Origin: Diphasiastrum complanatum | Lineage: Eukaryota > Streptophyta > Lycopodiopsida > Lycopodiales > Lycopodiaceae | Assembly (NCBI GenBank): GCA_029204225.1 | Contig: CM055111.1 | Location: forward strand, 700,453-764,452 | Reading direction: 5' to 3' | Length of the DNA: 64,000 bases | Shown: in pieces, positions 1 through 13,249 of the stretch | Layout: the number at the start of each line of letters is the position of its first letter | Position numbering within the stretch: the stretch's first letter is position 1 | Translations under genes and position numbers: made by a program | Notes under the pieces: generated by a model | What the model was told of the DNA's origin: nothing | What the model saw: only the letters and a program-made list of their open reading frames with translations | Database searches by the model: none

Positions 1-949
1 AGGTCAGCTTCCGAAGAATGCTGTCCTTTATAGCGGGTACTAGCTTGTTTACGAAGTCGCTTTCAGATATTATCTTATAGCTTACCTTACAAGTAAACAA
101 GTTCAGAAAGAGATGTATTGAAAAGTTGAGAGGTCGACCACTCAGATCAAAGAACCAGAGTGGTTAATTAAAGTGGCATACTCGCGGGGGTTTGGTATTC
201 ATGTCCATCAAGCATTCGAATAACATTGACTATGTTGTCATTGACGATTCTAGCTGTCTGTAGCCAGAGAAATGTACGAACCGGGTAAACTTTCAATAAT
301 CTACGCATTCGACTTCTACATTACATCGTTCTTCCTAGGCAAGCAATGCATTGATCGGTGATTAGAAGGAAGATATATCTATTAACAGAATTTGTTCTAT
401 CTGTAACGATCCACAATGCAATAATACATAGACGAATATGATGTGCCTCATTTATAATGTCCTTGTGAAGTTTTCTTGGGCAACTGATTTCTTCTCTCAG
501 AAGAACCGGAACGTTGCTCTACGTGTAACAACTCTAGTAAAGGAATCGATATAAATTTTGATTTGTAAGACCACTTAATTTGCCTCTATTCGCCGTATTG
601 CGATATCAAAGAAGTACTCTCTTGCCCGGCTGTTACAAGAACATCGATATCTCTTGCAAGCAACTACACACGTACTATCGGAAACTATTGTCACTGAATG
701 TTCTTAGCTTTGTAGGTCTGCTGCCGATTTGGTAGTAAACATTATCATGTAAAATTGCAGCTGAAGCCTTAATGGGTGAGATTTGCTTAATCTATGTACT
801 TCAAAAAGGAACTGTGGCGATAGTACATCCAGAGATGTGTGAAAAAGTAATTAGAAACTTTTCTGAAGCTGTTTGATTGGATACACCTACCTCACAATCC
901 CTCTCGATTTACATATCATCCCTCTTCTAGCTCAACTACCTCGATCATG
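1..949. other. No gene recognised
   Basis: I see no coding frame longer than about 60 codons and no known motif on either strand. The stretch lies just beyond the 3' end of the minus-strand copia pol remnant that begins near 950, so it may hold that element's decayed 3' end or flanking DNA. No repeat of it was noticed elsewhere in the window. Confidence 0.4.
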
Positions 950-2830
950 GTTCTGAGAATTGCAAAATGATCGGACGCAAGACCTTGATCGTGATATCGG
1001 CCAGCATTTCACTGGTATGAGGGTATTTCAGACACAATTTGCTGTAAATAGATTGCAATGCAATGTGCTTGTGCGTTAATGTAAACCCCCATTCTTGCTG
1101 AGACATATGCATGTTTATCGTCGTTTTACACCATTCCCCGTTTATATATGGCCTAGCTCACTCATCAAACTTTGAATCCAGATATACTCTAGCATAACAA
1201 CCACCGTTGAATTCTGCTTCTGTTGATAGCACCTCAATTGAATGCTGTTTGCTATAACAACCTCAACTACTCACAGCATCTGACATTTTCTAAAATCTAC
1301 ATTGCCTGTCCTATCTATGTCAGTGAATCCTTCCTTATAATCGGGTGATGCCTTACATAACTGCTCACATCCAATTATGCTCGTATTTGAACATTTTGGC
1401 TGCATCCCAATATTCTGTACTTTGATCTAATGCTAAGGATTGACTTGTACACTATAATTAGTCCCTATATCCCGCTTGGTGCAGATCTCATAAATCAATG
1501 ATCCAATCAACTATGCATATGGATTTACTTTCGATACATTCCTTTCAGATTCATTGTCCAAATACATATGGTTACACGTTTCTTGTCTGTGTAGAATGAG
1601 GTACTAACTAGAAAATGTTGATCCATCCTGAACTTCTCTAACATCACAGCTATGTAATGCTTTTGTGTGAGCCACGTCATGAACTGTTTTCGGTCTCTTA
1701 TTACTTGAATGCCCAAAAGAAACTGGATTGCTTGTGAACCTTTCATTGTGAATTCTTCCTTGAGTTTTTCCTTGTGTTCATGTAGTCTTTCTCTATTGCT
1801 GCTTACAATCACAATGTCATCACGACAGAAAGCTATTAACCGCCACACTTCTTTAGTTTCGTTTCCTGTTCAAATCTTATCAACATCTCTTGGAACCGTT
1901 CTTCAGAAAGTCTTAGACAAATCAATAGTCCAATCAACTATTCATATGGCTTTCCCTTCAATGCAATCCTTTCGGATTCATTGTCCCAGTACATATGTTT
2001 ACAGATTTCTTGTCTGTGTAGAGTGAGGTACTAACTAGAAAACGCTTATCCATCCTGAACTTTTCTAACACCAGAGCTATGGAGTGCTCTTGTGTGAGCC
2101 ACGTCATGAAGTGTTTTCGATCTCTTATTACTTGAATGCCCAAAAGAAAGTGGATTGGTTCTGAACCTTTCATTTTGAATTTTTCCTTGAGTTTTTCCTT
2201 GTGTTCACGTAGTCCTTCTCTATTGCTACTTACAATCACAATGTCATCACGAGAGACAGCTATTAAGCAGCACAATTCTTTCGTTTCTTTTACAAATATG
2301 CTTGTTCAAATTTGATCAAAATCTTTTGAAACCATTCTCCAAAAAGTCTTAGAAAATCAATGATAAAAGAAAAACTATTCTCCAATCAATGATTCATATG
2401 TCTTTCCCTTCAATGCATTCCTTTCAGATTCATTATCCAAATGCATATGGTTACACGTTTCTTGTCTGTGTAGAGTGAGGTACTAACTAGAAAATGGTGA
2501 TCCATTCTGAACTTCACTAATATTAAAGCTATTTAATGCTCTTGTGCAAGCCACGTCATTTATCATTTGAATGCCCAAAATAAAGTGGATTGGTTTTGAA
2601 CCTTTCATTTTGAATCCTTCCTTAAGTTTTTCCTTGTGTTCATGAAGTCCTTCTCCATTGCTACTTACAATCACAGTGTCATCACGACAGAAAGCTATTA
2701 ACCACCACAAATCTTTTGTTTTTTTTACATATATGCCTGTTCAAATCTGATCAATATCTCTTGATTTCTTCAAAGATTCTTTAACCCATAAAGTGTCTTC
2801 CTACACAAAATTAGCACCTTCTTTATAAAA
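950..2830 (-). pseudogene. Ty1/copia pol remnant (reverse transcriptase to RNase H)
   Basis: Read on the minus strand, this is the 3' half of a copia polyprotein that would copy element RNA into DNA. Near 2800 the reading gives CRKTLYGLK, the conserved YGLKQ region of copia reverse transcriptase. Next comes FCRDDTVIVSSN, a degraded form of the YVDD catalytic region (V replaced by R), then KEGFKMKGSKPIHFILGIQ. Further down, near 1190-1230, LSTEAEF matches the RNase H motif STEAEY. Near 970-1040, ADITIKVLRP matches the ADIxTKAL motif at the RNase H end. Stops and frameshifts are frequent, and one RT segment is tandemly triplicated. The family assignment is firm, the ends are approximate, and no LTR was assigned. 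It cannot be functional. Confidence 0.8.
1494..2760 (-). repeat. Tandem triplication of a ~430-bp RT segment
   Basis: Three neighbouring copies encode the same RT block (frames at 1525-1848, 1958-2275 and 2483-2710), spaced 427 and 435 bp apart. Each copy has the same landmarks in order on the plus strand: a CATATGG/T box, TTTCTTGTCTGTGTAGA, GAGGTACTAACTAGAAAA, and an end in GAAAGCTATTAACC or a variant of it. The copies differ by scattered substitutions, and the third lacks an internal stretch. This looks like unequal exchange within one degraded element, not separate insertions. Confidence 0.85.
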
Positions 2831-2910
2831 TGGGTGGGCTATCCATGAAAACTTCCTCCTCTAAATCACCATAAAGAATGCCTATAGTATGCCACACCCT
2901 CATTATAAAT

Positions 2911-2971
2911 AGCTAAAGTCTAGCATGAATCTAGTGCACACAGCTAAAGTCTAGCATGAATCTAGTGCACG
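2911..2971. repeat. 31-bp tandem duplication in otherwise empty 2831-3180
   Basis: The unit AGCTAAAGTCTAGCATGAAT plus 11 more bases occurs twice back to back. The rest of 2831-3180 shows no gene or recognisable element. Confidence 0.8.
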
Positions 2972-3179
2972 TGTAGCTAATTGTCACTTCAAATGTTGAT
3001 GCATGAGAAACTATGACTATGGTTAAAATTGACTATTAGTGGACAACATACTCTCAAGTTGCCTATGCATGATGTCCTAAGCATACCCTCCAAACGTGGG
3101 AACATGCTCCACACATGTGATATTTACACATGTACATGAAAGTATAAACTAGTCGAGCTAGATTTTGCAAAATCTTCAA

Positions 3180-4144
<965 letters not shown>

Positions 4145-4145
4145 A

Positions 4146-4157
4146 TGGTATCAGAGC
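4146..4157 (+). promoter_or_regulatory. Primer-binding site (initiator Met tRNA type)
   Basis: TGGTATCAGAGC starts two bases after the 5' LTR. It is complementary to the 3' end of plant initiator tRNA-Met and marks the start of minus-strand DNA synthesis in copia elements. Confidence 0.93.
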
Positions 4158-4869
4158 CTACCTAAGGCTACCATGCATTTCCATCCATTAGTATGAAAAT
4201 TTTCCACCAATATTGAGCTAGAAATTGTCAAGATCCATTTTCCTAGCTATCTTGTTCAATCTTGGATCAAAAGAGATCAATAGGGCATTGATAGACACGT
4301 GTGAGGAACATCCAATTTCAGTTTGAGAGTTCTCTTTCATGTTTGATCCAATAATCTTGCTAGATAGCTTGTTATAAAGCTAGTGTTGTCTAGTTTTTTA
4401 TGCAATTAGTTTTATTCCATTTGGTTGAGGTAATCAAAAGTTATAAGCTTTTGAAGAGGGTTAGGTAGGGCACCTAGACCTGGGTGGACACATTTGGTTT
4501 GGTCAAGAGATTGTTTGTTTGATCCTGAATCACAGTTGTATGCTTGTCAATCTCATCTATTTGTGATCTAGGCACTGTTTTGCGATCTTAGCCATTTTGT
4601 TTCATGCAATATCATTGTATTTGAGTCAAATTTGGTTTCTTAGTGTATTTCACACATTCTAAGAGTGTTTTATCCTAAATTTGCCCATACTTCATCATTT
4701 GATGTGAAGTAGATCTAGTTTTGGAGAGATTGGTAGAGCTAGTGAGAATCATCTCATAGTTGTTTGTTGCAAGATCTTGTATAGGAGGTGGTAGCACATC
4801 ATTATTGGATTCTATAGTGAGAGAGTAGCAACATTTTAGTGTCTCATTACAAGGAGTCTTCACTATTTC

Positions 4870-5841
4870 ATGGCTTCTATGGGTTCCTACCTATTGGAAT
4901 CTAGTGAAAGACTATCTACCTCCAACTATTCTATTTGGAAGGTTAGAATGGAGTCAATCTTGAGACTCCAAGATGTAATGGACATTGTACCTGGGATTGA
5001 GGAGGAGCCTCAAGTCCTTCAAGAAGTACAAAAATACAAGAAGAGAGCTAGGATGGCTCTCCACTTTATCAAGATGAATGTCTCTAATGAGATTTTGAGA
5101 GAGATTGGTGATTGTACTATAGCCAAGCAAGCTTGGGATTGTCTCAAGTCTATCTATGAGGCTAAGAACACCTCTAGGCTCCTCACTCTTAGAAATCAAA
5201 TCTTTCAAAGTAGTCAAAAAAGTGATGAGAGTGCATCTAATTATGTTTTGAGGGTCAAGGATAATCATAGGGAGCTTGCTTGCATTGGTGATTCAATCAA
5301 TCAAAGTGAGCTAGTCCAAGTCATTCTCAATAGCTTGAGAGATGAATATTACAACCTTGTCCAATCCTATGCCATTAAAGAGGAGCTACCAAGTTTGGAG
5401 GCCTTTCAAAGTGTGCTTACAAGACAAGAGTACAAACTCTTGAGGATGGACAAGCTATCACTCAATCATAATAATGATGGCAAAGCTCTATTTGCCAAGC
5501 ACAAAGAGAGGAGTAAGAAGCAACACCAACACTTCTCTAGTGACAAAGCCAAAGACCAAGATGAAGCAGATGATGACTCCTCTCAAGATCTTACTTCAAA
5601 GAAGAAGAAGATTAAGTGCTTTTATTGTGGCAAGAAAGGCCATTATGCCACCAATTGCTTCAAGAAGAAGATTCAACTCAAGCAAGCCAACATCTCTAAT
5701 GAGAAGGAAGACTATATTGCAAGTGATGGAGAAGGCTCTTTTATGGCATCAAGCTTCTCCAATTCTACCTTCAACAAGGATGAGTCATGGTATATTGATG
5801 TGTGGCTCCGAGCACTCTTTTTCATCTATTATGCCTTATGA
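4870..5841 (+). CDS. Copia Gag (UBN2-type) with zinc knuckle
   Basis: This is the nucleocapsid precursor that packages element RNA in virus-like particles in the cytoplasm. The frame starts with MASMGSYLLESSERLSTSNY and carries the copia gag pattern F/L..NY..W+..M near residues 15-30. The central region AKQAWDCLKSIYEAKNTSRL is typical of the UBN2/DUF4219 gag domain. A basic, lysine-rich stretch follows at about 205-250, then a CCHC zinc knuckle, CFYCGKKGHYATNC, at about 250-263. The frame continues to SWYID, where protease should begin, and then runs out of phase. Up to that point it is uninterrupted, so a Gag of about 310 residues may still be made. The start codon is the first ATG of the frame, about 710 bp after the primer-binding site. 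Confidence 0.88.
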   Translation: MASMGSYLLESSERLSTSNYSIWKVRMESILRLQDVMDIVPGIEEEPQVLQEVQKYKKRARMALHFIKMNVSNEILREIGDCTIAKQAWDCLKSIYEAKNTSRLLTLRNQIFQSSQKSDESASNYVLRVKDNHRELACIGDSINQSELVQVILNSLRDEYYNLVQSYAIKEELPSLEAFQSVLTRQEYKLLRMDKLSLNHNNDGKALFAKHKERSKKQHQHFSSDKAKDQDEADDDSSQDLTSKKKKIKCFYCGKKGHYATNCFKKKIQLKQANISNEKEDYIASDGEGSFMASSFSNSTFNKDESWYIDVWLRALFFIYYAL

Positions 5842-6512
5842 AGGAGTCAGGAAGACCATATACATTGCAAGTGAGCATGAATGCAATATTGAAGGAGTAG
5901 GGATTATTCCCTTGAAGCTTGCATCTTCTAAAGATCTCTTTCTCAACAATGTTCTTTTTGTCCCAAAGCTTACAAAGAACATCTTAAGTGTTAGCCAACT
6001 TCTTGATAGTGGCCTTGATAACAATTTCATATTGACAATTGTGTGATCAAGAAGGATGGTGAGATCCTTGCATATAGATCAAGATTTGAAGGCATCTACA
6101 AATTGGATCCAAGTGAGAGTGCAAACTCTCTTGATGTTTCTTATATGTCCAATCTTTCAAAGGAGGATGATCACACAAGATGCACATATCTTCTCTCTTG
6201 AAGTTTTATGGTGTATGATTATTCCCTATTATTCAAAGCATATGTTGAGAAGCAATTCTCATTGAAGATCAAAGATTTGAGGAGTATTGAAGATCTTGAA
6301 GCAATAGCATCATATGAATTTTTATTCAAGATGAAGCCTAAGGTTGATCACCTTAGTGAACTTGGTAGTGCTTGCTTTGCACATATTCCCTTGGAAACAA
6401 GGAGGAAGGATGATCCAAGCTCATGGATCATGATTGGATACTCATCCATCAAGGAGGCCTTTAGTGTCTTTGTTTTCTCTATTTCAAATGTGGTTGTGAA
6501 TTGAGATGTCAT
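5785..6512 (+). pseudogene. Broken protease, pre-integrase and integrase tail
   Basis: After SWYID the protease catalytic triplet DSG is lost. The sequence reads GATGTGTGGCTCC, and the frame resumes one base off as CGSEHSFSS, so a small deletion removed the active site. The rest of the protease is recognisable (LFLNNVLFVPKLTKNILSVS near 5940-6000), followed by pre-integrase LAYRSRFEGIYKLDP. Integrase is reduced to a short core scrap (FKAYVEKQFSLKIKDLRS) joined directly to the C-terminal part (FKMKPKVDHLSELGSACFAH, then WIMIGYS). The whole DDE catalytic core is missing. It encodes no active enzyme. The junction suggests an internal deletion, which is common in non-autonomous elements. Confidence 0.8.
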
Positions 6513-6513
6513 A

Positions 6514-7293
6514 TTGCATGAAGATTCAACCTTGGAAGTAGCCGAGATCAAGGCTTCTCAAGAAGCATCACAAGTTATCTCGTTTGAAGGTATTCAAGTT
6601 GTGATAGGGTCGAGGTGTGAGGAGGAGTCTCTTCTTCATATGATTTCAAGAAGATATTCAAGATGCATGTTTGAGTCTTTATGGCTCACCTTACATGGAA
6701 AAGAGGGGCATCTTTCATGTTGTATCTACTACAACACATTCATATATGCTTCTCTTCCTTTACTTGATATGCTATCTTGCTTCATTGAAATTTTTGGATC
6801 TCAAAGTTCAAGAAAGGCTATACTAGTTTTGTATGATGCTTATGGTATGGACATGTTTCTTGTCATTATTGACTTAGATATGTTTCCAATACTTTTTGAA
6901 AGCAAGATATTCTATTTTCAAAAGTATCCTCTTGGTTCTAGAAAGAGCAAGATTGAGCTTGTTACTCATGTTTTTGAAAATCATGTTTTCACATGTTTTG
7001 AGGCAAATTGTGAACTCCTTTTGAGATTAAGTGAAGCATCCAAAGTGGACACTTGCATCCCTGAGAGAGTAACTAGCCTAAAAAAGATCAATATAGTATT
7101 TGATATCAAGATTAGATCCATCATGGATATAGTTCATTGTAGTGGACTAGTCAAGCTAGAAAGCATAATCTTGATGATAATGATTTTTTCACTTCCTATG
7201 ATCTTGATCTCTATGATCCTTATGAGGCTTGGAAGTCTTAGATTTCTCTATTTATGGTACAGCCATCATGCATGTGGAGCTTTCAAATTATAG
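6514..7293 (+). CDS. Unrecognised 259-codon frame where RT should be
   Basis: This frame continues just after the integrase tail: the first residues, HEDSTLEVAEIKASQEASQV, resemble the linker between integrase and RT. The rest carries none of the RT or RNase H motifs (no YGLK, no YVDD, no STEAEY). It is rich in I, L, M and F, with a hydrophobic stretch near residues 220-245. A second short frame at 7229-7420 overlaps its end. I do not recognise a family. It could be badly decayed pol, a captured host sequence, or chance, although a 780-bp frame without stops is long for AT-rich DNA. The rest of 7294-7530 shows no other feature, and the short purine run GAGGAG lies just before the 3' LTR. Confidence 0.35.
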   Translation: MHEDSTLEVAEIKASQEASQVISFEGIQVVIGSRCEEESLLHMISRRYSRCMFESLWLTLHGKEGHLSCCIYYNTFIYASLPLLDMLSCFIEIFGSQSSRKAILVLYDAYGMDMFLVIIDLDMFPILFESKIFYFQKYPLGSRKSKIELVTHVFENHVFTCFEANCELLLRLSEASKVDTCIPERVTSLKKINIVFDIKIRSIMDIVHCSGLVKLESIILMIMIFSLPMILISMILMRLGSLRFLYLWYSHHACGAFKL

Positions 7294-7530
7294 ACCATCA
7301 TCAAGCATGGAGGAAGCCCATGATCATAGTGGCATATTGGTGGAGTACTCTTCAAAGGTATTGGCAAGAGATCTCTACCAAAGAGATCTTATCATGGATA
7401 TAGTGAGGGTGCTGCTATGATGGATCCCTTGGCTGATCTTCACTTCTTACATACCAAAGTATCCACTCAAAAATATTTACAAACTTCTCAATTGATCTAG
7501 TACCTTTCCAAGCTCTTTTTTGAGGAGTGC

Positions 7531-9217
<1,687 letters not shown>

Positions 9218-9442
9218 ATTGAGATTGCTTGTAATGGACAACCATTGGGTTCAACCTTGTCTTTGCAACATGTTCGAGATACTATTTGGTTTCACAATGC
9301 AAGTTCCAACATAACAAATGATCAAGAGGAAGAGAATATGATAGGTGATGCTCCAAGGACAGTGATCTCAATTCCTAAGAACGCAATTATGGTTCTTACA
9401 TATCAAAGAGAACTACCTTTGATATCATACAAGATAAACTAG
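9218..9442 (+). CDS. Exon-like segment, possible last exon with ubiquitin-like fold
   Basis: A 75-codon open frame starts right after a strong acceptor (ACTTCTTTTCAG) and ends in TAG. It begins IEIACNGQPLGSTLSLQHVR, followed by DTIWF, an acidic linker and VISIPKNAIMVLTYQRE. The layout (beta strand, CNGQ.L...LSL..V...IW, linker, ..L.Y+) recalls the ubiquitin-like C-terminal domains of WDR48/RAWUL-type proteins, where a phrase like CNGQ.L is followed by L..V...IW. That is a pattern match from memory, not an alignment. The protein-like composition and the splice signal argue for a real exon of a plant gene whose other exons lie outside or are spread by insertions. A retained gene fragment is equally possible. 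The downstream AT-rich region (9480-9540) could hold polyadenylation signals. Confidence 0.4.
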   Translation: MEIACNGQPLGSTLSLQHVRDTIWFHNASSNITNDQEEENMIGDAPRTVISIPKNAIMVLTYQRELPLISYKIN

Positions 9443-9810
9443 GCCTTGTAACTTATTTTTGAGTTGTGATAATATAAGTCAATTCTAATCTTTTGATGAA
9501 TTCAATATCAACTATTGTAATATAATATATATGATTAGCCTTTTGCTTTGAAATAGTGTTTTTCTTGTCAATACAAAATATTTTTTTTCTACAAATTTCA
9601 TCATTTGTAGTAAAATGTGAGCATGATGATTACTTGAATAGTAGCTTTTATGTCCATTTCTAGTTGAACCACATAGATCTTGTTATCCAATATAGCATAA
9701 CTATATGTTGCATGCAATTGTATGGAATGCAATTTAATCATATATTCACCTTGAATTGTTCTCTTGTATAATACCTTTTTTTATTTTTCTAATGGAGTCA
9801 AACTCCAAAC

Positions 9811-9830
9811 CACTACAAGAAAAAAATGGC
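9811..9830 (+). mobile_element. Possible CACTA transposon terminus
   Basis: CACTACAAGAAAAAAATGGC matches the CACTACAAGAAAA start of plant CACTA (En/Spm) inverted repeats. I found no matching inverted end (TTTTCTTGTAGTG) in the window, so this is a lone terminus or a chance match. The frame at 9764-10057 that crosses it is not recognisable. The rest of 9443-10742 shows no gene. Confidence 0.3.
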
Positions 9831-10739
9831 AATTTCTCACAACACACCAATTATTGCAAGAACTATATTTTTTGTTTGATATTAAAGTGCTAGCAACTAG
9901 AACCCTAAACCGTGAGGGTATTTTACTTTTAGCGAAATCACAAACAAGTAACAGAAAGGATGGAAACACAATATACCACTCAAATGATTTCTACATTGTA
10001 ACTCAAACAATAATAACTAGTCTAAAACCATTCTTCTTTGGCTATTGGAGATTATAAAGGCAAGATTCATGAATGATTAATGTTATTCCATCATTGAGCA
10101 TTAATCTAAGCTTTGTGATTCCAATTTTTCACAATGTAGAACATGGTATTAAGTTCAAAAGGTCACATTAGAAAGTCCAACTTTTGGGTTAGGGATCCTC
10201 CAAATATGTTGTTTAAGTTTTAATTGATCACCATAATGGAGACAAGGTGAGCTCGTACTGTTGTATGTTGTGAAAATTGATATTGGCAATGTTATTTTGC
10301 CCATATGTCAACCATATACAATAAACCTGACACGAAATGGAACTATAAATAAATAAAACTCAAAACTAGAGAAGGGGTGTAATTTGGAGCCTATCTACGT
10401 GCTCACTATCAACACAAATAGTTTATCGATAGTGTCAATCACTAGAAAATAAGCTCATCGCTTGGAAAATGAGAAACTCCCATCTAACCAAATATTTTTT
10501 AAAAAAACATACTTGATTATTCAAAATTCTTGGTGGTAGATCATGCAACTAACCATGCGAATATGCAAATTTTCAAATTTTCGTAAAAGAGTACAATGGA
10601 TGACCCGATTGGTTCTATAGACCAATCCTTTGACAACTCACTTGTAGAAACTATTGGCAACCAACCTTCATCCTCCTTTTTTGTTCCTTGATTGTAAACT
10701 ATAATTCTAAGGAAACTCACTCACTTTGGCACACTTATG

Positions 10740-10986
<247 letters not shown>

Positions 10987-11276
10987 AAAAGTAATTCATC
11001 TGTGACTGTATATCCTTGTCTTATTTCTCTACAAGTGTCCATTTTTCTTCTTCATATCTTTTCAAGTATCATTCTATTTATTTGTTTTCTCACTTTTTTT
11101 TTCTTACATTATATTTCCATCAGGTGAGCTTAACTCTCTAGAAGTAATGCATCTACACTACTTCCTCAGCTGATCATTTCACACTCACACCTTGACCATA
11201 TGTTTGATTTTTTCATTAAATACAACTTTTGTCCAGGGCCTAATTATAAATGAGTCAATAATTTTTTTTTGGTCAG

Positions 11277-11391
11277 CTACGTTATTTTGAAGTTTGATCC
11301 TCCTGTCTTCAACGACAATTGGAGGTCTATATTGGAATTTGTACATAAGCATAAAGGGATTGTACCAAATGGCAGAATGCTTTTGACTACT
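11277..11391 (+). CDS. Exon-like segment of an unidentified gene
   Basis: A 115-bp segment has canonical borders: TTTTTTTTTGGTCAG before it and GTAAGT after it. One frame is open throughout and protein-like: YVILKFDPPVFNDNW, then RSILEFVHKHKGIVPNGRML. I do not recognise the protein. It lies on the same strand as the exon-like segment at 9218-9442 and 1.8 kb downstream, but that one ends in a stop codon, so the two need not belong to one transcript. The stretches on either side (10983-11276 and 11392-11833) show nothing else. Confidence 0.4.
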
Positions 11392-11833
11392 GTAAGTAGT
11401 CTTGATCTATGAAAATAACTTCTCATATTGAGATTACCTATTAGATTACATATGCTCTAAACATAGTCTCCATCATTTGATTGGTCCTTTTCATGTCGAT
11501 CATCAAATTCACGATGACCAAAGGAACAAAAGCTCAAGGAGAAGATTTTGAAATACATTTGACCAAAAAAGTGTCTTCTGAAAAAACCATCTCTATTAGA
11601 CACCACTTTTCATGGTAATTCATAGTCTAAATAATTTCTCCACAAAGGCCTAATACAAACTTGAGGTTTGAGTTGCCATCTTTACTAAAATAAAGGAAGA
11701 TAGTTTAGTGAGGTGATATATCACTATCCAAATTGCATCATTAATTTTTTGTATATTGGAAAAACTTGAACTATTTAATCCATTGAATGTATTGCTGATG
11801 TTGGTGACCTATTGATCAAGTAGCTTGCAGTCA

Positions 11834-12300
11834 TCACAACCTCTTTTTTTCAAGATTAGCACAATTGAGCATCTTGCTTGCTTTCTCTAACAATGTTCTA
11901 TTTACTCTTTTTGCAACTCCATTATGTTGTGGCGTGTATGGATAACACCCACATTGTTGTGATGTGTATGGATAATGCCCATATTTTGTATTGTGAGCCC
12001 ACATTGCTTGCAATATTGCACGAATGTAGATGGAGTCCCAAAGGTCACTACTTCTAGTAGGCAATAGTTTTGGGTCTTAGTTAATGTCTGGACCAATTGT
12101 TGCGTGAAACAACATCCAATTTTATTAGCCATATATTCAGAACAACAACTATGTATTTTATGTTGATTTCATAAAACTACTGATCTTTTGCCATTCAGTT
12201 CAACGTAAAACATATTTGAAATATGTACAATCTTGGAGTTCAAAACAATCCACACACACCATTGTGTGCTAGAGTTGGTGGTTGTTGTCAAACATAATGC
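11834..12300 (-). pseudogene. Copia integrase fragment
   Basis: On the minus strand the segment reads FVQYCKQCGLTIQ, then PYTPQHNGVAKRVNRTLLEK. This is the C-terminal half of the copia integrase core around the catalytic glutamate (normally NGVAERxNRTL). Here the glutamate codon is changed to lysine (VAKR), which would inactivate strand transfer. Upstream, ISNMFYVELNGKRS may be the protease-end motif (NVLYVP.L..NL). Stops and a 30-bp internal duplication break the frame. No RT, LTR or primer-binding site was found with it. Confidence 0.75.
11921..11980. repeat. 30-bp tandem duplication inside integrase
   Basis: Two head-to-tail 30-bp units (11921-11950 and 11951-11980) share TGTTGTG.TGTGTATGGATAA. 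They duplicate the codons for CYPYT.Q..G, the segment just before the catalytic glutamate. Confidence 0.85.
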
Positions 12301-13249
12301 TAAGTGTTCTCTAGGTTTACAAGAGGAGTTGTGTGAAATTGAGAGAACACACATAAAAATACAAATTTGTGGCATCTCCTCACAAAATATAAGATTGCAA
12401 GAGTTTGTTTTTTGAAGCTGCCTACTATTTGATATTTTTCATTTACCTTTTCAATCAATTACGGATGTACCATGTGATGCAATTGATTCACCAAAGGAAA
12501 CTTGTCTGCCACTAGTGCAATGATGCATACTTTGAGCTAAATTGAGATTATATTCATATTTTGAGACTTTTTAAGTAAATTTGTATTTTGAAACTTCTTA
12601 ACCAAATTGAATGTAGATTCATTGTCTCTAAGTATATATAATTCTTGTCATGTGACAACAACATTAGTTTTAACTTTATTAGTTAGACATTGTTAATCTT
12701 CAATAGATGAATTATAAGATGAGATTTTCTATTTGAGAATATGAATAGTCTCAAAGTAGTTGAATTTGTGTTGGCCATCTAGAGCGACATTCAAAAGGAA
12801 ATAATTGATGCAAGACCCAAAAATTTAACTTTGTAGAAGATGAGCATCATAAGACCATGCGAGAGAATGGACATGCTATGAATCAAATTCGGTCCAACAA
12901 CATGGACACCATAGTAGAGTTAATGAAAATTTCATTGGTTTTGAATTGTCTTTTATTTATAATAGAGCCATTTACTTTGCCAAAGCCAGACTCTTGTTAA
13001 CTAGCATTATAATTCTTTGATAATGTATAGGAAATTTCATGATGACCACATAGGCAATAGCTCCAACAAACCAATTGTGTAGATCAAGGCCTAAAATCAT
13101 GTAGAAACACAAAAACTTCCATGTTCATATTTTGTTCAAAATACATGATCCCAAAAAAGTAGGTGCAATACTGATATACTTGATGCAAAAAAACTGAAAC
13201 AAGTCCGAATTCGACTAAAGCACACATCCGAATGTTGTGTTAGTTAGGG
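12301..13249. other. No gene recognised
   Basis: AT-rich sequence with no assignable frame or repeat. It may include the decayed 5' part of the minus-strand copia fragment. Confidence 0.4.
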
